From positions 1 to 44,028 of the forward strand of contig CALWDM010000018.1 of assembly GCA_944376695.1 (NCBI GenBank): a stretch of DNA of 44,028 bases, written 5' to 3'. Shown here piece by piece: positions 1-7,621 of this stretch; position 1 is the first letter of the stretch, and every line of letters begins with the position of its first letter. The notes under the pieces are model-generated. The model had not been told where the DNA came from. It did not search any database and saw only the letters and a list, made by a program, of their open reading frames with translations. A program made the position numbers and the translations under genes. This DNA is from an uncultured Mediterraneibacter sp. Lineage in GTDB: Bacteria > Bacillota > Clostridia > Lachnospirales > Lachnospiraceae.

Positions 1-107
1 CGCTAAAACTATAACACAGAAACTGTATTTCCGTCTTTTTAATTATTCAGTTGTAACACATGTATTGTAATCCTACACCTGAATTTACAGAAAAATAAAG
101 AATAAAC

Positions 108-136
108 TGGACTTTTCCGCGTACAGATAGTAAAAT
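108..136 (+). promoter_or_regulatory. Probable sigma-A promoter of the first surface-protein gene
   Basis: A weak -35 (TGGACT, 108-113) lies 17 bp before a -10 (TAAAAT, 131-136) in an AT-rich stretch. It would give a 5' leader of about 85 nt before the start codon at 230. The -35 matches consensus at only four of six positions, so this is a moderate call. Nothing else was recognised in bases 1-229. Confidence 0.4.
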
Positions 137-229
137 TAAAATGATTTTTTGCACTTTTTTATCAGGCCTGGATAATCCTGTAAATTATCAAGCGAAGAGA
201 CATTCGCGGGAAAAGAAAGGGGAAAAGTT

Positions 230-3200
230 ATGAACAAAAGAAAAAACAGGGGGAGGCGTACCCTGAGTCTGGCGCTCGCCGCGCTGATGGCTCTGTCTCT
301 GGGACCGGCGCACATCCCCGCAGGGACCGTTTACGCGGAAGAGGCGGACGGAGGAGTGTCTGATCTGCCGCAGCCAGTGGACGGGGACGGAGTCACAATA
401 GTGAGCGGGGAGCAGGTATATGTACCTGACACGGCCGGACTGCCGGATTCGGAGGAGCTGTTCGCCGGCTATGTGATGCGCACGTTCTACGGGGGCAGAG
501 GCATTGCTCTGCTCAGAAATTACGGGGAATCGGCGCTGGACGGATACGACCTGTCCCTGTACGGGAAGCTGAAGGAGAAGATAGAGGCGATCGCAGCCAG
601 CGGAGGCAGTACCAGCTTTTCGGTAACGCTCGACGAGCCGATCACCTGGGCAACAACAGCCGGAGGATCAGATCTGGAGGCAGAGGCAGGGGAGAAGTTC
701 AGGGAAGCCATTCACCTTGAGACGATCCTCAGTTGTCTGCTTGCTGACTGCCCGTATGAACTGTACTGGTATGACAAGACAGAAGGGACTTCGTTCGGCT
801 ATACGATCAGATCTGACGGAAAACAGGCGAGTATCGATACGCTGACGCTGACCATGACAGTCAGCAGCGAATATCGGGATGGGAATAATCCGTTGATCGT
901 GGCTCCGGGGACTGCGCAGGCTGCCGCTGATGCGGCCAGGACTGCACAGCAGATCGCGGAAGAGCACTCAGGTAAGTCAGATTATGAGAAAATGCTTGCT
1001 TTTAAAGACGAGATCTGCGAACTGGTCGATTATAATCATGATGCGGCAGCGCCGGGGTATGGCGGCGGATACGGTGATCCGTGGCAGATGATCTATGTGT
1101 TTGACGGGGATCCGGCTACCAAAGTCGTGTGCGAGGGCTACTCAAAAGCCTTCCAGTACCTCTGCGATCTGAGCGGGCTTACCTGCTATACGGTTACAGG
1201 CATGATGTCAGGCGGCACTGGCGCAGGGCCGCATATGTGGAATATCGTGACCCTGGGCGGGAAAAATTATCTCGTGGATGTGACAAACAGCGACAGCGGG
1301 ACTGCAGGACAGGGCGGAGAGCTCTTCCTGGCAGGGTATGACAGCGGGAGCTGGGAAGGTCAGTATAATTTCACGGCAGGCGGCGGCACGATATCGTATG
1401 ACTATGATTCAGATCAGAGAACGCTGTATGGCCAGGAGATCCTTACTCTGTCGGATTCCGATTATGATCCGTCGGTGCAGGAGCCGCAGGCGCAGGTCAG
1501 CGTCAGCGGGCCGGAGAGCGGGAAGGTTCCCTACGGTACCGATCCTGAGCTTCGCGCAGTGGTTACCAGCCCGGAAGGTTCTGCCGGCAGCGTTACATAT
1601 CAGTGGTATCAATACAATGAGAGCGGAGAGGCCGAGCCTGTCCAGGGGGCAGATCAGGCTGTGTTCACGCCCCGTGACCTTGCTCCAGGCAACTATCGTT
1701 TTCACTGTGTGGTCGTCTGCGGCGGGGAGGAGATCACCAGCAGCCAGATTACAGTGACTGTAGAAAAGGCAGTCCTCACCCCGTCCATTACAGGGACGAC
1801 GTCCAAAGTCTATGACGGAACGGCCGCAGCGGCAGCAGGGCAGGGACTGAGCATATCCCTTTCCGGCGTAGTGTCCGGGGAGGAGGTGAGCGCCGCCGCA
1901 GAGTCTTATACATACAACAGCAAAAATGTGGCTGACGCGGATACGATCACAGCGGAAGGCATTACGCTGAGCGGGCCGGACAGCGGGAACTATCAGCTTT
2001 CTGCGGCAAGTGTTTCTGCCGCAGGAACTGTTACGCGGCGACCGGTGACAGTCGAAGGGCTGTCTGTGGAGCCGTCAAAGGTATACGACGGCACAGTCTC
2101 TGCGGCGATCACAGGAGACGGCTCCATTGCAGGCGCGGTCTCAGGCGATACAGTGCAGATACAGCCGGGGACGGCAGAGTATTCGGATAAAAATACAGGA
2201 ACCGCAAAGACGGTTACCTTCAGCGGATTCTCCCTTGCGGGTGAAGACGCGCCCAACTATGAACTGACCGCTCAGCCGGCAGGCACGACGGCGGCGATTA
2301 CCGCAAAAGAGCTTACAGTTGCCGTGAAAGTCGCGGACAAGCTGTACGACGGGACAGCAGAGGCGCAGATCGAGAGTGCGGAACTGCAGGGCGTGGTCAC
2401 AGGCGATGTGGTGGAACTGCAAAATGGGACAGCTTCTTTTACAGACAGTGAAACCGGCACGGATATCCCCGTCACTTTTACAGAATTTACAATCACGGGA
2501 GCTGACGCCGGGAACTATACGCTGGTTCAGCCCACAGGCGTGACGGCGAACATTGTCGGATATACTGCGCAGAAGGGGACGGATTACACGGTAAATTCCA
2601 ACGATTGGCTCCGGGAAGATTTTGTAGTGACGGCCGGGGCGGGCAGACTGCTCTCCACGGAGATCGGCGCAGAGGACAGCGCCTGGACGGAGACTCTGAG
2701 GGCCAGCGGGGAGACAGCGGAAGGAAGGCTGGTCTTCTATGTGAAAAATACAGAGACAGGGGCATTGTCCGCGGCTGTCACGGAGACATATAAGATCGAC
2801 AGGACCGCTCCTGAGATCACCGGGATCAGCGACGGCGGAACATATTATGGAAGCGCTGTATTTACTGTCGGAGATGAGAATCTGGACGCCGTGTATGTAG
2901 ACGGACAGGCGGCGGCAGCGTCCGGCGGGCAATATACGATCCCCGCGGATAACGGCAGTCACACGGTCACAGCGTCTGACCTCGCGGGAAATTCCATTAC
3001 CTTTACCATTTCTGTATACCGCACGTACACCGTGACCTTTGTGGCGGACGGAGTGACAGTGGGAGAACTGACAGTGAATTACGGGGAGAATGTCTCAGCG
3101 GACAGATTCCCGCAGATCCCTGCGAAGGAGGGGTATACAGAGTTCCCGCCGTACTGGAGTCCCTCTGGTCTGGAAAATGTGTCATCCGATATGACAGTGA

Positions 3201-3877
3201 CGGCAGTCTATACCCCGGACGGGGCGGAGGGGCCCTCTCAGCCGGGCGCCGGGGGCGGAGACATTCCCAGTAAGCTGGTTGTGGAAAATGGCCTTACGGT
3301 TGTGCCGGAGGGTCTGAAAGGCATAGAAGGGCTCGACACGCCGGAGGGGATCAGAGCAGCTCTTGCGGCAGCGCTCACCAGGCTGGGCGTCAGCGCGGGC
3401 AGCGGGAATACCGCCCTTTACAATGTGACCATGATGGTGGATCTCAATGACGGGCAGGGCTGGATCCCGGCCGGGCCGGAGCACTTCTCCGCAGACGGGA
3501 AGCTGACAGTGACGCTTCCCTATCCGGAAGGGACAGGAAAAGATACGCACAAATTTACTGTGGCGCACATGTTTACTACGGATGCATTCGGCAGGAAGCC
3601 CGGGGACGTCGAGACCCCGGCAGTGACCAACACAGACAGCGGGCTACAGTTCGAAGTGACCGGGCTCTCCCCCATCATGGTGAGCTGGGAGGCGGTAAAG
3701 GCCCAGGACGTGTCTCAGGGAGCTGAGCAGAACAACACGCCGGCCAAAACCGCAGCGGATACCCCGCGTACGGGAGACACGGCAACGGCGGCGTACGCGG
3801 CTCTGCTCTGCATTGGCCTGCTGGCAGCGGGCTTCGCAGTGTGGGCGGGGAAGAAAGCAGAGAGGAAAAGACAGTGA
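230..3877 (+). CDS. Cell-wall-anchored surface protein with transglutaminase-like domain and YDG repeats
   Basis: A 1215-residue exported protein. It begins with a basic, hydrophobic signal peptide (about residues 1-36). A transglutaminase-like domain (about 240-360) follows, with a visible Cys301/His335/Asp350 triad in the contexts CEGYSKAF, PHMWN and VDVTNSD. Next come an Ig-like segment (about 420-510) and three YDG/MBG-type repeats starting at KVYDG, KVYDG and KLYDG (about 510-780). An Ig-like TAPEITG module and an InlB-type repeat (YTVTFVADG, about 925-1000) complete the ectodomain. The C-terminus has a TPRTGD sorting-like motif, a hydrophobic helix and a KKAERKRQ tail, which fits sortase anchoring, although the motif is xPxTG rather than LPxTG. 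The triad could act in crosslinking or peptide cleavage, but the real substrate is unknown. The start has a GGGGAAAAG ribosome binding site. Confidence 0.85.
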   Translation: MNKRKNRGRRTLSLALAALMALSLGPAHIPAGTVYAEEADGGVSDLPQPVDGDGVTIVSGEQVYVPDTAGLPDSEELFAGYVMRTFYGGRGIALLRNYGESALDGYDLSLYGKLKEKIEAIAASGGSTSFSVTLDEPITWATTAGGSDLEAEAGEKFREAIHLETILSCLLADCPYELYWYDKTEGTSFGYTIRSDGKQASIDTLTLTMTVSSEYRDGNNPLIVAPGTAQAAADAARTAQQIAEEHSGKSDYEKMLAFKDEICELVDYNHDAAAPGYGGGYGDPWQMIYVFDGDPATKVVCEGYSKAFQYLCDLSGLTCYTVTGMMSGGTGAGPHMWNIVTLGGKNYLVDVTNSDSGTAGQGGELFLAGYDSGSWEGQYNFTAGGGTISYDYDSDQRTLYGQEILTLSDSDYDPSVQEPQAQVSVSGPESGKVPYGTDPELRAVVTSPEGSAGSVTYQWYQYNESGEAEPVQGADQAVFTPRDLAPGNYRFHCVVVCGGEEITSSQITVTVEKAVLTPSITGTTSKVYDGTAAAAAGQGLSISLSGVVSGEEVSAAAESYTYNSKNVADADTITAEGITLSGPDSGNYQLSAASVSAAGTVTRRPVTVEGLSVEPSKVYDGTVSAAITGDGSIAGAVSGDTVQIQPGTAEYSDKNTGTAKTVTFSGFSLAGEDAPNYELTAQPAGTTAAITAKELTVAVKVADKLYDGTAEAQIESAELQGVVTGDVVELQNGTASFTDSETGTDIPVTFTEFTITGADAGNYTLVQPTGVTANIVGYTAQKGTDYTVNSNDWLREDFVVTAGAGRLLSTEIGAEDSAWTETLRASGETAEGRLVFYVKNTETGALSAAVTETYKIDRTAPEITGISDGGTYYGSAVFTVGDENLDAVYVDGQAAAASGGQYTIPADNGSHTVTASDLAGNSITFTISVYRTYTVTFVADGVTVGELTVNYGENVSADRFPQIPAKEGYTEFPPYWSPSGLENVSSDMTVTAVYTPDGAEGPSQPGAGGGDIPSKLVVENGLTVVPEGLKGIEGLDTPEGIRAALAAALTRLGVSAGSGNTALYNVTMMVDLNDGQGWIPAGPEHFSADGKLTVTLPYPEGTGKDTHKFTVAHMFTTDAFGRKPGDVETPAVTNTDSGLQFEVTGLSPIMVSWEAVKAQDVSQGAEQNNTPAKTAADTPRTGDTATAAYAALLCIGLLAAGFAVWAGKKAERKRQ

Positions 3878-3880
3878 CCT

Positions 3881-3909
3881 CATCCGGGATTCAGCGGGGG
3901 CCCCGGATG
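3881..3909 (+). terminator. Weak hairpin after the surface-protein gene
   Basis: An 8-bp stem (CATCCGGG, 3881-3888, with CCCGGATG, 3902-3909) lies directly after the stop codon. It has no T-run, so it may stabilise the mRNA 3' end or terminate only weakly. Confidence 0.35.
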
Positions 3910-3918
3910 AAATACCTC

Positions 3919-3948
3919 TTGACGATTTCCTGTCCGCGCGCTTATAAT
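3919..3948 (+). promoter_or_regulatory. Sigma-A promoter of the ileS T-box transcript
   Basis: TTGACG (3919-3924), an 18-bp spacer and TATAAT (3943-3948). Transcription should start near 3955, just before the T-box leader. Confidence 0.75.
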
Positions 3949-3971
3949 AGCTTTGTGCATAAATTCACAGA

Positions 3972-4253
3972 GCAAAGGCGATAACGGAGACAGTAGATCC
4001 CTTCCGAACGTTGCAGCGAGCCGGGGACGGTGCAAGCCCGGCACAAGTAGCAGGTGATCGAAGATCACTCCCGAGCCGCGGTATCAGAAACGCAGGAAAC
4101 ACCCTGGCGGAGTAAGGTCCGACGCGGGTCCCGCGTTAAGGGACGCCATATGCGGGGCGCGCAGGAAAAGCTCCAAGTATGATGTAACAGGTGGTTAAAA
4201 CGAGAGAGATGGCTTTCGTCCTTTTACGGACGGAAGCCTTTTTTTCTCGTTTT
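3972..4253 (+). promoter_or_regulatory. T-box riboswitch, isoleucine-specific, controlling ileS
   Basis: The leader shows the T-box hallmarks. There is a Stem I with its distal loop (GAGCC-GGGGACGGTG-CAAGCCCGG, about 4019-4043). A candidate specifier codon ATC (Ile) sits at 4083-4085, followed by A. A degenerate T-box has UGGU at 4192-4195, whose last base matches the A73 discriminator of tRNA-Ile. An intrinsic terminator follows (4211-4245). Uncharged tRNA-Ile should bind the specifier and the UGGU bulge, stabilise an antiterminator and let transcription enter ileS. The T-box core is less canonical than usual (GGTGGTTAAAACGAG). A 9-bp outer pairing (4197-4205 with 4245-4253) surrounds the terminator. 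The Ile assignment is supported independently by the downstream gene. Confidence 0.88.
4211..4245 (+). terminator. T-box regulatory terminator
   Basis: GGCTTtCGTCC (4211-4221) pairs with GGACGgAAGCC (4228-4238) and is followed by seven T residues (4239-4245). This is the OFF-state hairpin of the ileS T-box. Confidence 0.85.
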
Positions 4254-4274
4254 GAATGAAATTTCGTTCTGGAG

Positions 4275-4416
4275 CGGTCCTGCGCGGCGATGTGTCGACG
4301 AAGGACCGTAAAAGAACGCCGGCACTTAAAGCGCGTATTTTGCGCTTTTATGTGTCCGCTGCGTTCTGTCCCGGGCGGGAGCGTGTCCGCCGGCGATACA
4401 TCGCCGCGCAGGACCG
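4275..4416. repeat. 142-bp nested inverted repeat between T-box and ileS
   Basis: Perfect 19-bp outer arms (4275-4293 and 4398-4416) enclose inner arms AGAACGC/GCGTTCT (4313-4319 and 4361-4367) and AAAGCGC/GCGCTTT (4328-4334 and 4342-4348). The whole segment could fold into one long branched hairpin in the RNA. The 7-mer AGGACCG occurs twice (4302-4308 and 4410-4416), and both copies can pair with CGGTCCT at 4275-4281, giving two mutually exclusive folds. It lies after the T-box terminator and before the ileS ribosome binding site. It could be a MITE-like insertion or an added RNA control element. No similar copy was noticed elsewhere in the window. Confidence 0.8.
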
Positions 4417-4437
4417 GAGACAGAAAGGAAGGTAGAC

Positions 4438-7400
4438 ATGTACAAAAAAGTATCAACAGATATGAATTTTGTCGGCCGTGAGAAGGAAGTTGAGAAGTTC
4501 TGGGATGACAGCCACATCTTTGAGAAGAGTGTCGAAGAGCGTGAGGGATGCCCGGACTACATCTTCTACGACGGACCTCCGACAGCGAATGGAAAACCAC
4601 ATATCGGGCATGTGCTCACACGTGTCATCAAGGACATGATCCCGCGCTACCGCACAATGAAGGGATACATGGTGCCGAGAAAGGCGGGATGGGATACCCA
4701 CGGGCTGCCGGTGGAGCTGGAAGTCGAGAAGGCGCTCGGGCTGGACGGAAAGGACCAGATCGAGGAATACGGTCTGGAGCCGTTCATCGGCAAATGTAAG
4801 GAAAGCGTCTGGAAATACAAAGGGATGTGGGAGGATTTCTCTGCAACCGTCGGCTTCTGGGCGGACATGGAGCATCCTTATGTAACATACCACAACTCAT
4901 TTATTGAGTCCGAGTGGTGGGCGTTAAAGCAGATCTGGGAGAAGGAGCTGCTCTACAAGGGCTTCAAGATCGTGCCCTACTGCCCCCGCTGCGGCACCCC
5001 GCTTTCCGCCCAGGAAGTGGCCCAGGGATACAGGGACGTCAAAGAGCGTTCCGCGGTCGTAAGGTTTAAAGTAAAAGACGAGGACGCATACATCCTTGCG
5101 TGGACGACCACGCCGTGGACACTGCCGTCCAACCTGGCGCTCTGTGTGAACCCGAACGAGGATTACGCGAAGGTAAAGGCAGCAGATGGCTGCACCTACT
5201 ATATGGCGTACGCCCTTCTGGATACGGTTCTCGGCAAACTCAGCGCGGCCGGAAACGGGGAGGACGGCGCGCAGAGCGGTCCGGCGTATGAGATCCTTGA
5301 GACATACAGGGGCACAGACCTTGAGGGCAAGGAATACGAGCCCCTCTACCAGTGCGCGGCAGACGCGGCGGCAAAGCAGAACAAAAAAGCATTTTATGTG
5401 ACATGCGATACGTATGTGACCCTGACCGACGGTACGGGAGTCGTACACATCGCTCCGGCATTCGGTGAAGACGACGCGAACGTCGGACGCAAATACGGCC
5501 TTCCGTTCGTACAGCTTGTTGATGAAAAAGGAAATATGGCAGAGTCCACGCCGTTCGCAGGACTGTTTGTAAAGAAAGCGGACCCGGAAGTATTAAAAGA
5601 CCTGGACAGCAGGGGACTCCTCTTCGACGCGCCGAAGTTTGAGCACAGCTATCCCCACTGCTGGAGATGTGACACACCGCTGATCTACTATGCGCGCGAA
5701 TCCTGGTTCATCAAGATGACGGCAGTGCGCGATGACCTGATTGCAAACAACAACACCATCAACTGGATCCCGGAGAGCATCGGCAAAGGACGCTTCGGCG
5801 ACTGGATCGAAAATGTCCAGGACTGGGGCATCAGCCGCAACCGCTACTGGGGCACACCGCTCAATATCTGGGAGTGCGAGTGCGGTCACATGCATTCCAT
5901 CGGCAGTATCGCAGAGCTGAAAGAAATGTCCGGCAACTGCCCGGACGACATCGAGCTGCACCGCCCGTACATCGACGCGGTGACGATCAGGTGCCCGAAG
6001 TGCGGCAAAGAGATGCACCGTGTGCCGGAAGTGATTGACTGCTGGTTCGACAGCGGCTCCATGCCGTTCGCGCAGCATCACTATCCCTTTGAGAATCAGG
6101 AACTCTTTGAAAAACAGTTCCCGGCGGACTTTATCTCCGAGGCGGTGGACCAGACAAGAGGATGGTTCTACTCCCTGCTGGCGATCTCTACGCTGATCTT
6201 CAACAAGGCGCCGTATAAGAATGTCATTGTCCTGGGACATGTGCAGGATGAGAACGGCCAGAAGATGAGCAAGTCAAAGGGCAATGCGGTTGACCCGTTC
6301 GAAGCGCTGGAGAAATACGGCGCGGACGCGATCCGCTGGTATTTCTATATCAACAGCGCGCCCTGGCTTCCGAACCGCTTCCACGGTAAGGCAGTGGTGG
6401 AAGGACAGCGCAAATTTATGGGAACACTGTGGAATACTTACGCATTCTTTGTTCTCTACGCGAATATAGATAATTTTGACGCCACAAAATATACACTGGA
6501 ATATGACAAACTGTCTGTCATGGACAAATGGCTCCTCTCCAGGATGAACACTATGGTAAAAGCCGTGGACGGCAATCTTGAAAATTACCGGATCCCGGAG
6601 GCTGCAAGAGCGCTTCAGGAGTTTGTGGACGATATGAGCAACTGGTATGTAAGAAGAAGCCGCGAGCGCTTCTGGGCGAAAGGCATGGAGCAGGATAAGA
6701 TCAATGCATACATGACACTGTATACAGCCCTCGTGACCGTCTCCAGGGCGGCGGCGCCGATGATCCCGTTCATGACAGAGGAGATCTACCAGAATCTTGT
6801 GCGCAGCATCGATAAGGACGCGCCGGAGAGCGTCCACCTGTGCCTCTTCCCGGAAGTGCATGAGGAGCAGATCGACGCAGAGCTGGAGCGGAACATGGAC
6901 AATGTCCTGAAGCTTGTCGTTATGGGGCGCGCGTGCAGGAACGCTTCCAATATCAAGAACCGCCAGCCCATCGGCCGGATGTTTGTGAAAGCATCGTTTG
7001 ACCTTCCGGAATTTTACCAGGAGATCGCCGCTGATGAACTGAATGTTAAGAATATTAAGTTTACTGACGATGTAAGAGATTTTACTTCATACACATTTAA
7101 ACCGCAGTTAAAGACAGTGGGGCCAAAATATGGTAAAATGCTAGGCGGCATCAAAGCTGCCCTGGACGCGCTGGACGGAAACGCGGCTATGGATGAGGTC
7201 AATGAGACGGGAGCCCTGAAACTGGACGTGAACGGGCAGGAGATCACTCTTTTCAGAGAAGATCTGCTCATCGACACAGCCCAGACGGAAGGCTATGTGT
7301 CTGAAAATGATAACGGCATTACTGTCGTTTTGGATACGAACCTGTCGGAAGAGCTTCTTGAAGAAGGATTCGTGCGCGAGATCATCAGCAAGGTCCAGAC

Positions 7401-7617
7401 AATGAGAAAGGAAGCGGACTTTGAGGTCATGGATCGGATCCGGTTGACGTATGAAGGGACAGACAAGGCAGAGGCAGTTTTCGAAAAATACGCAGGACAG
7501 ATCAGCAAAGAGGTATTGGCTGATCAGGTTGTAAAAGCAGAGCCGTCAGGCTTCGTGAAGGAGTGGAAGATCAATGGTGAAGCAGTTACAATGGGCGTGG
7601 AAAAGGAAGGAAAATAA
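4438..7617 (+). CDS. ileS: Isoleucyl-tRNA synthetase
   Basis: Class I aminoacyl-tRNA synthetase that charges tRNA-Ile in the cytoplasm. At 1059 residues it is the longer, eukaryote-like form (IleS2-type in architecture) rather than the roughly 930-residue common bacterial form. HIGH is at residues 55-58 (after PPTANGKP) and KMSKS at 609-613. CP1 editing-domain sequence lies between them, including the TTPWTLPSN segment. The anticodon-binding region and a long C-terminal extension follow. The start at 4438 is preceded by AGGAAGG. Expression should be controlled by the upstream isoleucine T-box. glgP begins five bases after the stop and may be co-transcribed. The IleS2 clade is associated in the literature with reduced mupirocin sensitivity; that is not demonstrable here. 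Confidence 0.97.
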   Translation: MYKKVSTDMNFVGREKEVEKFWDDSHIFEKSVEEREGCPDYIFYDGPPTANGKPHIGHVLTRVIKDMIPRYRTMKGYMVPRKAGWDTHGLPVELEVEKALGLDGKDQIEEYGLEPFIGKCKESVWKYKGMWEDFSATVGFWADMEHPYVTYHNSFIESEWWALKQIWEKELLYKGFKIVPYCPRCGTPLSAQEVAQGYRDVKERSAVVRFKVKDEDAYILAWTTTPWTLPSNLALCVNPNEDYAKVKAADGCTYYMAYALLDTVLGKLSAAGNGEDGAQSGPAYEILETYRGTDLEGKEYEPLYQCAADAAAKQNKKAFYVTCDTYVTLTDGTGVVHIAPAFGEDDANVGRKYGLPFVQLVDEKGNMAESTPFAGLFVKKADPEVLKDLDSRGLLFDAPKFEHSYPHCWRCDTPLIYYARESWFIKMTAVRDDLIANNNTINWIPESIGKGRFGDWIENVQDWGISRNRYWGTPLNIWECECGHMHSIGSIAELKEMSGNCPDDIELHRPYIDAVTIRCPKCGKEMHRVPEVIDCWFDSGSMPFAQHHYPFENQELFEKQFPADFISEAVDQTRGWFYSLLAISTLIFNKAPYKNVIVLGHVQDENGQKMSKSKGNAVDPFEALEKYGADAIRWYFYINSAPWLPNRFHGKAVVEGQRKFMGTLWNTYAFFVLYANIDNFDATKYTLEYDKLSVMDKWLLSRMNTMVKAVDGNLENYRIPEAARALQEFVDDMSNWYVRRSRERFWAKGMEQDKINAYMTLYTALVTVSRAAAPMIPFMTEEIYQNLVRSIDKDAPESVHLCLFPEVHEEQIDAELERNMDNVLKLVVMGRACRNASNIKNRQPIGRMFVKASFDLPEFYQEIAADELNVKNIKFTDDVRDFTSYTFKPQLKTVGPKYGKMLGGIKAALDALDGNAAMDEVNETGALKLDVNGQEITLFREDLLIDTAQTEGYVSENDNGITVVLDTNLSEELLEEGFVREIISKVQTMRKEADFEVMDRIRLTYEGTDKAEAVFEKYAGQISKEVLADQVVKAEPSGFVKEWKINGEAVTMGVEKEGK

Positions 7618-7621
7618 AGCG

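Noticed and set aside
4275-4416. Insertion sequence at the inverted repeat
   Set aside because: No transposase gene, no evident target duplication, and the arms meet around short inner hairpins; a MITE-like or RNA-structural element remains possible, but not a complete IS.
7574-7621. Upstream in-frame start for glgP at 7574
   Set aside because: It would overlap ileS by 44 bases without a ribosome binding site; ATG 7622 has a good one and gives the normal N-terminus.
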